Shown here: positions 1 to 8,834 of the stretch, one piece after another
How the letters are laid out: every line of letters begins with the position of its first letter
How positions within the stretch are numbered: position 1 is the stretch's first letter
Source of the DNA: Geosporobacter subterraneus DSM 17957
Lineage (GTDB): Bacteria > Bacillota > Clostridia > Peptostreptococcales > Thermotaleaceae
Length of the DNA stretch: 46,023 nt
NCBI RefSeq assembly: GCF_900142145.1
Contig: NZ_FQZV01000034.1
Coordinates: forward strand, 1-46,023
Direction of reading: 5' to 3'
Program-made: the position numbers and the translations under genes
Notes under the pieces: model-generated
Database searches by the model: none
Told to the model about the DNA's origin: nothing
Seen by the model: only the letters and a program-made list of their open reading frames with translations

Positions 1-244
1 TGCTATGCCTTTTTTCATGTTTATATCTTCCTATGCTGTCGCATAAATACTATTTCTCCTGTGGATAAATCAAAACCACATTCTGCAACTACCTACATAT
101 TTAATAATACCTGCTAAGTACATCGGTTGATCTATTCTCTAAGAGAAGTCTATCACAGGGAGACAGGGCTCTACCAATAGGAAATCCCTATAGTTTGTAG
201 GGGTATAATAACTTTTTTCTATGAATATTTTCATGCATATAGAT

Positions 245-267
245 ACCACCTATGGAACATAGGTGGT
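245..267 (-). terminator. hairpin after the ABC/GntR operon
   Basis: A perfect 10-bp inverted repeat (ACCACCTATG / CATAGGTGGT) with a 3-nt loop lies 5 bp beyond the permease stop codon. No strong U-run follows it on the minus strand, so it is either a weak terminator or an mRNA 3' end stabiliser. The remaining bases 1-244 hold nothing that I can identify as a gene. Confidence 0.5.
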
Positions 268-272
268 TCGCT

Positions 273-1061
273 CTATAACTCTACCTTGCGATCATAAATA
301 GCTGCCGTACCGAAAAACAGGGCTACAGAAAACCCAATAATTACTAAGGCTGTAGCAATATATACACTGGCAGGAAAAAAAGTCGATGACAGCGATCCAT
401 GGGAAAAATCCATTTGTCTGCTTCCCAGATCATCGATTTGGTATCTGGAAACCAGACTGATGATCCAGCCAGATACCTTTGAAATAGCAATATTGGAAAG
501 GATTAAGGTGCCAAAGGTTATTAACCCTGAGAACTTATTAAACAGCTTTCCGATAACACTGCTAAAGAAGGCTAGGATCAATGCCTGATTTGCACCCAAG
601 AATATCAGAAATGCCATCTTCAGCATTTCTATCCTATATGCAAAAGGAAGGGCCGCCAGTTTTCCCCAATCGTAGGGTGTCATCATCCCTCTAAAGAAAA
701 GAAATGCACTAACGCCTACCAATACTTCCAATGCAATCCATTGGGTTAACAGTGAAAGAAGCTTTGAGAGAAAGATCAGCTTTCCCGATACGGGTAATGA
801 CATCATCAAATAAACTGTATTTTCCTTCCACTCATTCCGAACTGTCATAAATCCCTTTATAAATATGGCCATAGCGATTGCAATAGCCCCACCCATATTT
901 ACCGCAAAACCTGCCTGCAGGGGCCACCCGGTAGTGGTTTTATAGAAAATGTATAGATTGACTGCCAATATAACCCCGGCAATCAACATCAGCTCGAATC
1001 TCGACGCCTTTAAATCCTTTTTATATAAAGTATAGAGCATATTCCCCTTAGAAGTTCCCAT
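273..1061 (-). CDS. ABC-2 type transporter permease
   Basis: This 262-residue integral membrane protein is the likely transmembrane partner of the ATPase encoded just upstream. About six hydrophobic segments are visible, near residues 26-45, 52-70, 95-120, 145-170, 175-200 and 232-256, which is the ABC-2 permease pattern. The ATG at 1061 has GGAGG nine bases upstream and overlaps the ATPase gene by 14 bp, so the two are translationally coupled. It is the last gene of a gntR-ATPase-permease operon resembling ytr-type loci, where such exporters often respond to cell-envelope antibiotics. The substrate cannot be read from the sequence. Confidence 0.85.
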   Translation of the reverse strand: MGTSKGNMLYTLYKKDLKASRFELMLIAGVILAVNLYIFYKTTTGWPLQAGFAVNMGGAIAIAMAIFIKGFMTVRNEWKENTVYLMMSLPVSGKLIFLSKLLSLLTQWIALEVLVGVSAFLFFRGMMTPYDWGKLAALPFAYRIEMLKMAFLIFLGANQALILAFFSSVIGKLFNKFSGLITFGTLILSNIAISKVSGWIISLVSRYQIDDLGSRQMDFSHGSLSSTFFPASVYIATALVIIGFSVALFFGTAAIYDRKVEL

Positions 1062-1749
1062 GGTGGTATACCTCCTTCATCAATTCCACTAAGGACTTAT
1101 TTCTCTCACTGCGCAGGATTTCAGCCTCCCCTTGCAGTACAGCCCTCCCTCGGTCCATAAAAATCACTTCATCAATCAAACCCTCAATTTCCTGAATTTC
1201 ATGGGTCGAAATGATAATACTCTGTTCTCCTGCCCGATAGTCTCGGATGATGGTCTGAATAATCTGCTCTCTTGTTAAAATATCAATGCCGGACAGCGGC
1301 TCATCCAACAGTACAATCTTAGCATCCCTTGAAAAGGTCAAAAGAAGCTTTGCCTTTGCCCTCATGCCCTTTGATATCTTTTTTATCGGCATAGAAGGTT
1401 CTAATTGCAGAAAATCCATTAGCTCCATATATTTATTATGATCCCAGTCTTCATAGAAGCTTTTTGTGAAATCAGCAGCCTCTCCAATCGTCATCCAAGG
1501 ATATAGGTGGTCGATTTCAGGCAAATAAGCGATATCTTTTTTTGTTTCCACAGAGGGCCGGTGCCCGTCAATCAATACCGATCCTGAATCCGGCCTGTTG
1601 AGTCCCGCAATCATTTTTAAGCTGGTTGATTTACCGGAACCATTTGGTCCTAGAAATCCTGTTATTTTTCCTTTCGGAAATACCATGGTAGCCTGATCTA
1701 GTGCCCTTGTGCTTCCAAACTGTTTTGTAACCTCCTGAAACCCTATCAT
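1048..1749 (-). CDS. ABC transporter ATP-binding protein (YtrB/CcmA-like)
   Basis: This 233-residue cytoplasmic nucleotide-binding subunit drives the adjacent ABC-2 permease. Walker A (GPNGSGKST) is near residue 34 and Walker B (IVLLDEP) near residue 145, followed by the H-loop (STHE). The signature motif is degenerate: ISKGM stands where LSGGQ is usual, which is common in this exporter subfamily. The start codon overlaps the end of the GntR gene by 4 bp (ATGA), which indicates a tightly coupled operon. Regulation is inferred to be by the GntR repressor. The family assignment is firm, the transported compound unknown. Confidence 0.92.
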   Translation of the reverse strand: MIGFQEVTKQFGSTRALDQATMVFPKGKITGFLGPNGSGKSTSLKMIAGLNRPDSGSVLIDGHRPSVETKKDIAYLPEIDHLYPWMTIGEAADFTKSFYEDWDHNKYMELMDFLQLEPSMPIKKISKGMRAKAKLLLTFSRDAKIVLLDEPLSGIDILTREQIIQTIIRDYRAGEQSIIISTHEIQEIEGLIDEVIFMDRGRAVLQGEAEILRSERNKSLVELMKEVYHHGNF

Positions 1750-2120
1750 CTCTTATCCTCCTCCAATCGCTGCTGGCATTTTTCTACTAGCTCTATAATT
1801 TTTTCATTGTCGAAGCCCAATGAATACATTTCATCCAGAAAACTTTTCAACACCCGACTGGCCATCTCTTCTTTAATCTCATCCAGCATACCTGGTCTGT
1901 TATAGATAAAAGTCCCCTGTCCTCGCAGGGTCTCTACTAAACTCATATTTTCCATCTCCCTATAAGCTCTCTGCACAGTATTAGGATTTACCTTTACCTT
2001 TTGAGCAAATTCCCGTTGGGACAATATTTTATCCCCTGGCTTTAGTTCCCCCCGAATCAACTGCTTTTTGATATCGTCTATGATTTGAAGATAAATGGGT
2101 TTTGAGTTATCAAACTCCAT
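1746..2120 (-). CDS. GntR-family transcriptional regulator, YtrA subfamily
   Basis: This 124-residue protein has an N-terminal winged helix (about residues 10-75, including LSQREFAQKVKVNPNTVQRA and a GQGTFI wing) and only a short C-terminal helical tail. That matches the small YtrA subfamily rather than the long FadR or HutC types. It is first in the operon, with GGGAGGTGG upstream of the ATG. YtrA-type proteins usually repress their own ABC operon. Two direct repeats just downstream of the promoter -10 box are the likely binding site. The inducer is unknown. Confidence 0.92.
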   Translation of the reverse strand: MEFDNSKPIYLQIIDDIKKQLIRGELKPGDKILSQREFAQKVKVNPNTVQRAYREMENMSLVETLRGQGTFIYNRPGMLDEIKEEMASRVLKSFLDEMYSLGFDNEKIIELVEKCQQRLEEDKR

Positions 2121-2143
2121 CTGATGCCACCTCCCACGTACAC

Positions 2144-2201
2144 CTATTGCACTAGTTAACTATTGCACTATTATTGTATTGCTTCATTTTTGTTTTGTCA
2201 A
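2144..2201 (-). promoter_or_regulatory. promoter and direct-repeat operator of the gntR-ABC operon
   Basis: On the minus strand TTGACA (2201-2196), a 17-bp spacer and TACAAT (2178-2173) form a near-consensus sigma-A promoter. Immediately downstream, across the predicted start of transcription, the 11-mer CTATTGCACTA occurs twice on the plus strand (2144-2154 and 2160-2170), separated by GTTAA. The repeats sit where a bound repressor would block RNA polymerase, so I infer that they are the GntR operator. Confidence 0.75.
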
Positions 2202-2283
2202 TGCTTTTAAAAAAATTTCTTTTAAATGCTTATTATATGGATAGATTACTCTATAGATAAATCCTCTATAAAGAAATATTATC

Positions 2284-2545
2284 GTAGGGAACAGCCCATA
2301 GGCGTCAACTTAACCCATAATTTGTCATCCTGAGCGGAGTAAACGGAGTCGAAGGATCTTTAAGCTAGATGATATATTCTGATAATCAAAAGTAGTCTTG
2401 CTTATGTTCTATAAGATTCTTCGCTAACGCTCAGAATGACATGCTTCTAAGGTGTATTTGGAAATATTTTGATTGAGTTGACGCCTATATGGAACAGCCC
2501 CTGTGCTGTTCCGAAAAACGGGCTGACGCAAGGCCAGCCCCTACA
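2284..2545. repeat. hairpin repeat family B, copy 1, split by element A
   Basis: When the inserted element is removed, the remaining roughly 60 bp starts GTAGGG, ends CCCCTAC, and contains two small hairpins (GGAACAGC/GCTGTTCC and GGGCTG/CCAGCCC). A related sequence with the same end pattern occurs at 20358-20623 and a degenerate one at 9917-9970. It is a non-coding dispersed repeat of unknown role. Confidence 0.65.
2298..2490. mobile_element. MITE-like element A, copy 1
   Basis: This is a roughly 193-bp non-coding element with terminal inverted repeats beginning ATAGGCGTCAAC. It is flanked by an exact direct duplication GGAACAGCCC (2288-2297 and 2491-2500). Its interior carries a second inverted pair (GTCATCCTGAGC near 2324 and the complement of GTCATTCTGAGC near 2441), so a transcript would fold into one long hairpin. 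A closely similar copy lies at 20416-20609. It has no coding capacity and would need a transposase in trans. Confidence 0.75.
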
Positions 2546-2682
2546 AGAGTACATTTATTATGGCGTAAATCTCTAGATACAACCGATGAAAAAACCAAAG
2601 AAAAGAGTCAGAATAATCTTTATTAATGTCTACAATACGTTATAATGTTAATAACCATATTTCCATGACGAGGGGGAGACCT

Positions 2683-5600
2683 ATGACTGCTTCCATCACA
2701 AAAGAACTTTATCATCAACTGCGTACTGCCCTTTTCAATCAGGATTTCCTTGAAGTCTATCATTTAGAAAAGGAATTTATTAAAAAGCATACGGAAAATC
2801 TAACCTTTATTAATGAAATCCATCGAATCGTAGAAAATAAGGATTACAGCTGTAATGCTGTTTATCTGTTGTGTCAGGATATGCTAAGAGAGTTATGGGG
2901 AGATCAAAAGCCGGCCAAGCCTTTAGAATATATCTTTCAATTTGCCCTCAGCAAGTCCTTTCCGCACTCTGTGGAGATATCCTTGGACCCTCATTTATCA
3001 TCAGGCTGTCAGCTCTATCTTATTACCCTGCGAATCGTTTCTGAATTTCAAAAAAAGACAGAGGATGGTACCTGGCAGAGCCGATACCCCCTGGTCTTTC
3101 TCTCTGAGGAGGAGCAGGAAGTGCTTCCAAACCCTAAGGAGTATACGGCCTTTATAAAGGCTTTTCAACAGGAATATATCTATGAAATGATGAAACTAAA
3201 CTATGAAGTCATCGGCCATAACACGCTGGATCATATCTGCGGCGTTCATTATCTGGCCCTCTTTGTTGCACGACAGTTGTACGCCCATGGAGTTCCTGTA
3301 GATCTGGGGAGAGTCTCCGGTGCCGCTGCGGGCCATGATATTGGAAAGTATGGCTGCCGCAGCTTCGAGTCTAACCGCGTACCCTACCTTCATTATTACT
3401 ATACAGATCAATGGTTCAAAAACCATAATCTGCCTTATATCGGCCATATTGCCTTAAACCATTCCGTCTGGGATTTAGAGCTGGAAAATCTGTCCTTAGA
3501 ATCCCTGATTCTGATTTACTGTGATTTTCGTGTTAAGAATGGCTCCATCCAACAGGGTATCCCTCAAATGGAAATCTTTAATCTCCAGGAGTCCTTCCAG
3601 GTCATCCTTAGCAAATTGGACAATGTAGATACCATAAAAGAAAGACGCTATAGGAGAGTCTATGGAAAACTAAAGGATTTTGAGGATTATATGCTTGATA
3701 CGGGCATTGTCACTGAACTCAATAAGCCATTGACTGATGCTCCCAGGTATAGGAAAAAATATTATTCCCTCATGGCGGGCAGTGAGATTACTCAAAATAT
3801 AAAATTTATGGCTATACATCACAATATTCATTTGATGAATCGACTTCGGGACGAGGCTTCTCTAAATGAAATCATAGAAATCGCAAGAAGCGAGAAGGAT
3901 GCAAACGTGCTGCGGGAATACTTGGATGTGTTTGAAGAGTACTCTACCTATCTTACACAAAAGCAGAAGCTTATCATGATGAAATTTCTTTATGAACAGC
4001 TCATTCATCCGGAGCAGGATATTCGCCGGCAGTGTGCAGAGCTCATTGGACGGCTTATTGCCACCTTTGACGAGGACTATAAAAAAGAAATCCCTAAGGA
4101 TGAGAAGCTCCTTACACCTGCGGTGAAAGGCATAGATTTGCTGCACCAATATCTGCAGCTCTGTATGTTTCCTGATCATAAGATTATCCCGGTTCATCGC
4201 CGCTGGATACGATACAGTATCAGTGCCTTAATCGCTTCATTATTCACCAACTGCTCTCATGAACAAATACAGGTGTTTCGGCAGGCGCTGCTGGGCTATT
4301 ATGATCTGGACCGGTACCGGGAAGAGGATATTCAAATCGACCTTTTAGAGACATTGAAATATATTCCATTATGCACCGATGACACCTGCCTCACAACCAT
4401 ATTTCAATATGTGCTGCTTCAGTTGGACAGCCCTAACAGCGAAATACGCATTTCTGCCTTGGAAGCCATCTATTTCTTTATCAGGCATCTGTCAGAGGAT
4501 ACAATCATCATGCAGCAGATTTTAGAGCTTTTCTCCAAGCAGCCAAAGCACTCTTCACTTCCGGCAGAAAGCTTTCTATTGGGGAAAATCTACGAAAAAC
4601 TATTTCCCCACTCCGTTCCTGAAAAGCTGGAAAGGAACTCCTATGAACTGTTTCAGGAGGGAATATCAGATATTTTCTTAAGTAACCTTAAAACAGCCAC
4701 CAATTGGGTTTCTAAAAAAATTCACGTTGAGCTGCTGCTGGATTATACCCTTGGAAGTTCAGATATTAACAAGCTTTATACAGCTATGCATTTTTGCAAT
4801 CTGTTAAAGGTCAGTGCCATGGATCATGTGCGCAGCCGTGCCGGCGAAGCACTGGTTCGGCTTTTTCCCAACCTCCCGCTGGAGCAGCGCAATGATGTAG
4901 CCATTGAACTCATCCGCTCACTGGAAATTGAAGGTATCCAGTTTGCCAAGTATATCCCAAATTATCTTGGACGGATCATTCTTTACCTGCAGCCCATAGA
5001 ATTGGATGAAATCATTGCGGACTTAATTGAAAAGATAAAACAATCCAATGCTCAAATCAGCACTTTGCTGTTAAAAACCATAGGCATCTTCCTATCCCAT
5101 TATCCTAAATACCGTGAACTCTTCCCAGAAGAAGAAGACCATTATAACCGTCGTCTGGAACAACTGCTGGGAATTCTGTTAAATGGTCTTGTTCACGATC
5201 ATCCTCAAATTAAACAGATGTCTTTCAGCGTGATTGGTAAGGATGTATTTGGATCAAAGCTTCTGAAGCTGGAGGCGAAACATCACTTTTTCAAGCTAAT
5301 GGCAAAGAAAATTCTGTCTCTCCTTCCAGGGATAGAGGATAGTGAACTGCTGGTTTTCACCAACTCTGCAGGCTTAAACCATATCTACCGCTTTATATCG
5401 GACTATACCTTTTTTCAAAAGGATATTCAATTGGATGTGCCGGAAAAAATTGCATTTTTCCCTGGCTCCTTCGACCCCTTTACCCTTGGTCATAAGGAAA
5501 TTACCCGGGAAATACGGGATTTGGGCTTTGAAGTATACCTTGCAGTAGATGAATTCTCATGGTCCAAACGAACACAACCAAATCTAATTCGTCAAAACAT

Positions 5601-7590
5601 CATCCATATGTCTGTGGCCGATGAGATGGATATTTACCTCTACCCCGATGATTACCCTATTAATATTGCAAATCCTCAAGATCTGGAAGCCCTGAAAAAA
5701 AGCTTTCCCCAATCACAGGTCTATATGGTAGTGGGCAGCGATGTCATACTTCACGCCTCTGCCTATCGGGACGAAAGCAATCAACATCAACTCCTTCAAT
5801 TTCCTCATATCGTTTTTGAGCGGAGGGATAGTGAGTTTTCACCAGAAGAAAATATCCGGCTCCAGCATGCCATGGAAAAAATTGTGGCACCGGTAATTAA
5901 ACTAAACCTGCCCCCTCAATACGAAGATATCAGTTCAAGCCAGATCCGAAGCTATATCGATGAAAATAGGGACATTTCAAAGCTGATTGACCCACTGGCT
6001 CAAAAGTATGTCTATGATAACAATTTATATCGCCGTGAGCCTCAATATAAGTCCCTGGTACAGACCATATCCATCGATGTGGAAATCAGAGATCACTTAG
6101 AGGATTCATTAACACACGAGATTTCCAGTTTATTTCATGGGCATCATGATGCCTTTACCAATATCAAAAAAGTCTTTCAAAAACCCGGCAGCAAAATGAT
6201 CCTGATCCGGGATGCAAAGGAAAAAGGTAGAATGCTGGCTTATTCTGTATTCCATCGTGTCCCTGCAGAAGCAATTTTTCAGGAGTTTAGGGATACCCAT
6301 ATCTCTCAATGCATCCGTGAAAACTATACCGGCAGGATCGTACTGATCGATGGCATCTCAGCCCTTGAAAGTACAGGATTTCACAATCTGCATCAGATCA
6401 TACTGACAGAAACTTTAGCCTACTGCTTAAAAAATGATTATGGCTATGGTATCTACTACAATCGGATTTCTAGCCAACCTTCTCCGTCGCTGGTTGAAAT
6501 ACTGCAAAACCACGGATTTCAGGATTTGCCCTGCAGCAGCGAAGGCAATCCCGTAATGGCGGTAAATATGGTTCATCCCTGTACCCTCAGTTTGGATGTG
6601 GAAAACTTTATTAAGGAGCCCTTCCGCGACAGCCGCCGGGTGCAAAAGGTGATCCTGGAATGCAGAAAGCGCCTGCAGAATGCACTGACCAAGCTATATC
6701 CGGGCCAGCTGGTGCTTTCTTTCGACAGCAATATGATCAATGAAACTCTGGTAAAGAAAATATGCTTTGAAAACCAGGTGCCCTCTGTACCTCTAACACC
6801 GCGCAGGCTGGGGCATGCCATGTGTGTCCCCTTCGGCAATGTACTGAATCGTGCCATCGTTCCCAATACGATTACTAAGTCTTTGCACACAGAAAAAATG
6901 TTTTATCCCGATATGAAAAGCTTCACCATTGGAGCCTTCCCCTATTATCTCAATTTGGAAAATCAAATCAAAATGATTCGTTCCTTTAATCGTCCGGTGA
7001 TTTTAGTAGATGACCTGCTGAATAAGGGCTACCGTTTAAAAGTAGTGGATCCATTGATTCAAAAAGAAAAGATTCAGGTCAAGAAAATTATCGTCGGTCT
7101 TCTCTCCGGCAGAGGAAAGGAATTGCTGGAGGTTCAGGATCGGGAGGTTGATTCCGCCTATTTTATTCCAAAACTCCGTCATTGGTTCAATGAATCCTGG
7201 CTCTATCCCTTTATGGGAGGAGACACCCTATGGAGAGGGATATATCCCCAGAAAAACCTGATCCCTTCTATTAATCTGATACTACCTTATACAGCGCCTC
7301 ATTTTATTAAAGGAGTAAGTAATGAGTCCATTTATCAGCTTTCTCAGGTCTGCATCGAAAACGCAGTACAAATTTTAAAGGCACTGGAGACAGAATATCA
7401 GCGCCTGAACGAACGAAGCCTCACCCTGTCCCAGTTAAGCGAGGTATTTATCTATCCCAGATATCCGGATCATGGAAAGAGTATGATCTATGATCTTAAT
7501 GTGAACCCATCCAGTCATCTGGAAAATGATCTTGAACTGCTGCATCGCCTTGAATTCACCGTTGTACAATCTCACCAGGGAGGTAAATAA
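2683..7590 (+). CDS. multidomain HD hydrolase / NadD-like nucleotidyltransferase / PRTase-like protein
   Basis: This is a 1635-residue soluble protein of unknown overall function. In order it has: an N-terminal helical region; an HD phosphohydrolase domain (about 170-300; His184, His189, and His-Asp in GHDIGKYG at 218-219); long helical, HEAT-like repeats (about 390-900); a NadD-type nucleotidyltransferase (GSFDPFTLGH at 928-937, ISSSQIR at 1083-1089); an acetyltransferase-like segment (about 1130-1270); and a phosphoribosyltransferase-like domain with VILVDDLLNKG from 1439. I chose the ATG at 2683 because GAGGGGGAG precedes it at good spacing. An in-frame ATG at 2626 has no such site and lies upstream of a possible TATAAT at 2641. 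It is the first gene of a three-gene operon, 1 bp before the dehydrogenase gene. The domains suggest nucleotide or NAD metabolism, but no substrate can be assigned. Confidence 0.85.
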   Translation: MTASITKELYHQLRTALFNQDFLEVYHLEKEFIKKHTENLTFINEIHRIVENKDYSCNAVYLLCQDMLRELWGDQKPAKPLEYIFQFALSKSFPHSVEISLDPHLSSGCQLYLITLRIVSEFQKKTEDGTWQSRYPLVFLSEEEQEVLPNPKEYTAFIKAFQQEYIYEMMKLNYEVIGHNTLDHICGVHYLALFVARQLYAHGVPVDLGRVSGAAAGHDIGKYGCRSFESNRVPYLHYYYTDQWFKNHNLPYIGHIALNHSVWDLELENLSLESLILIYCDFRVKNGSIQQGIPQMEIFNLQESFQVILSKLDNVDTIKERRYRRVYGKLKDFEDYMLDTGIVTELNKPLTDAPRYRKKYYSLMAGSEITQNIKFMAIHHNIHLMNRLRDEASLNEIIEIARSEKDANVLREYLDVFEEYSTYLTQKQKLIMMKFLYEQLIHPEQDIRRQCAELIGRLIATFDEDYKKEIPKDEKLLTPAVKGIDLLHQYLQLCMFPDHKIIPVHRRWIRYSISALIASLFTNCSHEQIQVFRQALLGYYDLDRYREEDIQIDLLETLKYIPLCTDDTCLTTIFQYVLLQLDSPNSEIRISALEAIYFFIRHLSEDTIIMQQILELFSKQPKHSSLPAESFLLGKIYEKLFPHSVPEKLERNSYELFQEGISDIFLSNLKTATNWVSKKIHVELLLDYTLGSSDINKLYTAMHFCNLLKVSAMDHVRSRAGEALVRLFPNLPLEQRNDVAIELIRSLEIEGIQFAKYIPNYLGRIILYLQPIELDEIIADLIEKIKQSNAQISTLLLKTIGIFLSHYPKYRELFPEEEDHYNRRLEQLLGILLNGLVHDHPQIKQMSFSVIGKDVFGSKLLKLEAKHHFFKLMAKKILSLLPGIEDSELLVFTNSAGLNHIYRFISDYTFFQKDIQLDVPEKIAFFPGSFDPFTLGHKEITREIRDLGFEVYLAVDEFSWSKRTQPNLIRQNIIHMSVADEMDIYLYPDDYPINIANPQDLEALKKSFPQSQVYMVVGSDVILHASAYRDESNQHQLLQFPHIVFERRDSEFSPEENIRLQHAMEKIVAPVIKLNLPPQYEDISSSQIRSYIDENRDISKLIDPLAQKYVYDNNLYRREPQYKSLVQTISIDVEIRDHLEDSLTHEISSLFHGHHDAFTNIKKVFQKPGSKMILIRDAKEKGRMLAYSVFHRVPAEAIFQEFRDTHISQCIRENYTGRIVLIDGISALESTGFHNLHQIILTETLAYCLKNDYGYGIYYNRISSQPSPSLVEILQNHGFQDLPCSSEGNPVMAVNMVHPCTLSLDVENFIKEPFRDSRRVQKVILECRKRLQNALTKLYPGQLVLSFDSNMINETLVKKICFENQVPSVPLTPRRLGHAMCVPFGNVLNRAIVPNTITKSLHTEKMFYPDMKSFTIGAFPYYLNLENQIKMIRSFNRPVILVDDLLNKGYRLKVVDPLIQKEKIQVKKIIVGLLSGRGKELLEVQDREVDSAYFIPKLRHWFNESWLYPFMGGDTLWRGIYPQKNLIPSINLILPYTAPHFIKGVSNESIYQLSQVCIENAVQILKALETEYQRLNERSLTLSQLSEVFIYPRYPDHGKSMIYDLNVNPSSHLENDLELLHRLEFTVVQSHQGGK

Positions 7591-7591
7591 G

Positions 7592-8596
7592 ATGTTCTAC
7601 TATATTTATGGCGATAAAATATGCTTTTCTCAAAAATCCTATGCTGATCTGCCTAGAATAGATGAAGCACAGGCCCGAAACACCGATGGTCTGCTCTATG
7701 GACTTCTGGAGCTGGACCCTAATAAATCCAGGCGGAGCTTTTGCCTTTCCGCCTCAAGTCTCCTTAGTCTTGAGGAAGAGGGTTTGAATCTATTGCTAAA
7801 GCAGCAGGAAAATCATTCATCTTTGCCAGACTGGCTTCTTGAAAAAATCAATCACCGTCAGGTAATGGCGGTCAATCGTGCATACCCCCAATGGGAAAAT
7901 GCTCTAGACTACAAACCTCCCCATAAATGGCGGGTTCATATCTCCGGTTTAGGGGACGTAGGCGGGACACTGCTGATGGGCTTACGGCTGCTCGGAGGCA
8001 GCTGTATTGAGAACATCGGCATCTATGATCGAAGTGAAGAAAAGCTGCTTCGATGGCAGTATGAAACAAACCAAATTTACGGGCCAAATGACCGACCCTT
8101 TCCTCCTGTAAATATCCTGACAGAAGAAGAGCTTTTTAACTGCCACCTTTTTGTATTTTGTATCGCTGCCCGGGTACCTGCCATCGGAGAAGAAGGAAAG
8201 GATGTGCGCATGGTACAGCTGGAGGAAAACGCAAAAATCCTAAATCTGTATGGCAAACAGGCCCGAGCTTCATCCTATAGAGGGATCTTTGCAGTTGTCT
8301 CAGATCCCGTAGACTTGTTGTGCAAATCACTGCTGCTATCCAGCAATCAGAATGAACAGGGCATCTACGATTTTAAGGGCTTGGCACCGGAGCAAATAAG
8401 GGGGTATGGTTTGGGCGTCATGCATGCCCGTGCCCTTTATTATGCCAACCAAAGCCCGGATACCCGTCACTATGAAAGAGAAGGCCGGGCCTTTGGTCCC
8501 CATGGTGAGGATTTGGTTATTGCCGACAGCATCGATAATTATAATGAGGAGTATTCTCTGCTGCTGACAGAAAAAGCAAAAAAAAGCAAATCTTGA
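7592..8596 (+). CDS. lactate/malate dehydrogenase-like NAD-dependent protein, frameshifted
   Basis: The reading frame has an N-terminal extension of about 110 residues, then a Rossmann fold with GLGDVGG at 119-125. An LDH/MDH catalytic region follows: the family's VSNPVD appears as VSDPVDLL, and a GPHGED motif occupies the place of the catalytic GEHGD. The ATG at 7592 follows AGGGAGGT and lies directly after the stop of the large protein. The frame ends at 8596, 11 bases after a run of eight A (8578-8585), while the homologous C-terminus continues in another frame to 8834. Removing one A would restore a protein of about 413 residues. It is either a sequencing error, a recent mutation or transcript slippage. 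The substrate is not predictable; it may act on a product of the upstream enzyme. Confidence 0.75.
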   Translation: MFYYIYGDKICFSQKSYADLPRIDEAQARNTDGLLYGLLELDPNKSRRSFCLSASSLLSLEEEGLNLLLKQQENHSSLPDWLLEKINHRQVMAVNRAYPQWENALDYKPPHKWRVHISGLGDVGGTLLMGLRLLGGSCIENIGIYDRSEEKLLRWQYETNQIYGPNDRPFPPVNILTEEELFNCHLFVFCIAARVPAIGEEGKDVRMVQLEENAKILNLYGKQARASSYRGIFAVVSDPVDLLCKSLLLSSNQNEQGIYDFKGLAPEQIRGYGLGVMHARALYYANQSPDTRHYEREGRAFGPHGEDLVIADSIDNYNEEYSLLLTEKAKKSKS

Positions 8597-8834
8597 AGTA
8601 AGAAAGGCAGGCTTTAAACCTTTTGTCGCCCCTGCCCTCTCCTCTGGTGCCCTATCCCTTATTGCAACCATGAGGGGAGAATGGCATTATAGTGCCACCT
8701 ATATGGGTGGTGTCTATATGGGTGCTAAAAACCGTTTTAGCCTGGCTGGAACAGAAATAGAAAGGCTAAAGCTTCCAGAACCTTTATGGGTGAGACTGCA
8801 TCAGACCTATACACGATTGGGGCACCTGCTATGA
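8586..8834 (+). pseudogene. out-of-frame C-terminal part of the LDH-like gene
   Basis: From 8586 the other frame reads ANLEVRKAGFKPF and then about 70 further residues, including YMGGVYMGAKNRFSL, a typical end for an LDH/MDH-like fold. It has no start codon of its own with a ribosome site, and it is in the +1 frame relative to the main reading frame. Its TGA stop overlaps the ATG of the next gene (ATGA at 8831-8834), the coupling expected if the intact dehydrogenase ended here. It is therefore the remainder of the same gene. Confidence 0.8.

Noticed and set aside
1-244. Possible gene or RNA in the first 244 bases
   Set aside because: Only very short frames occur, and no promoter, hairpin or motif was convincing.
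3196-4197. Minus-strand frames of 83 and 111 codons inside the multidomain gene
   Set aside because: They lie opposite a well-supported long coding frame, have no ribosome sites and resemble nothing.
8578-8596. Programmed -1 ribosomal frameshift in the LDH-like gene
   Set aside because: The continuing frame is +1 (equivalently -2), not -1, and no stimulatory hairpin follows closely. An extra A or polymerase slippage explains it better.
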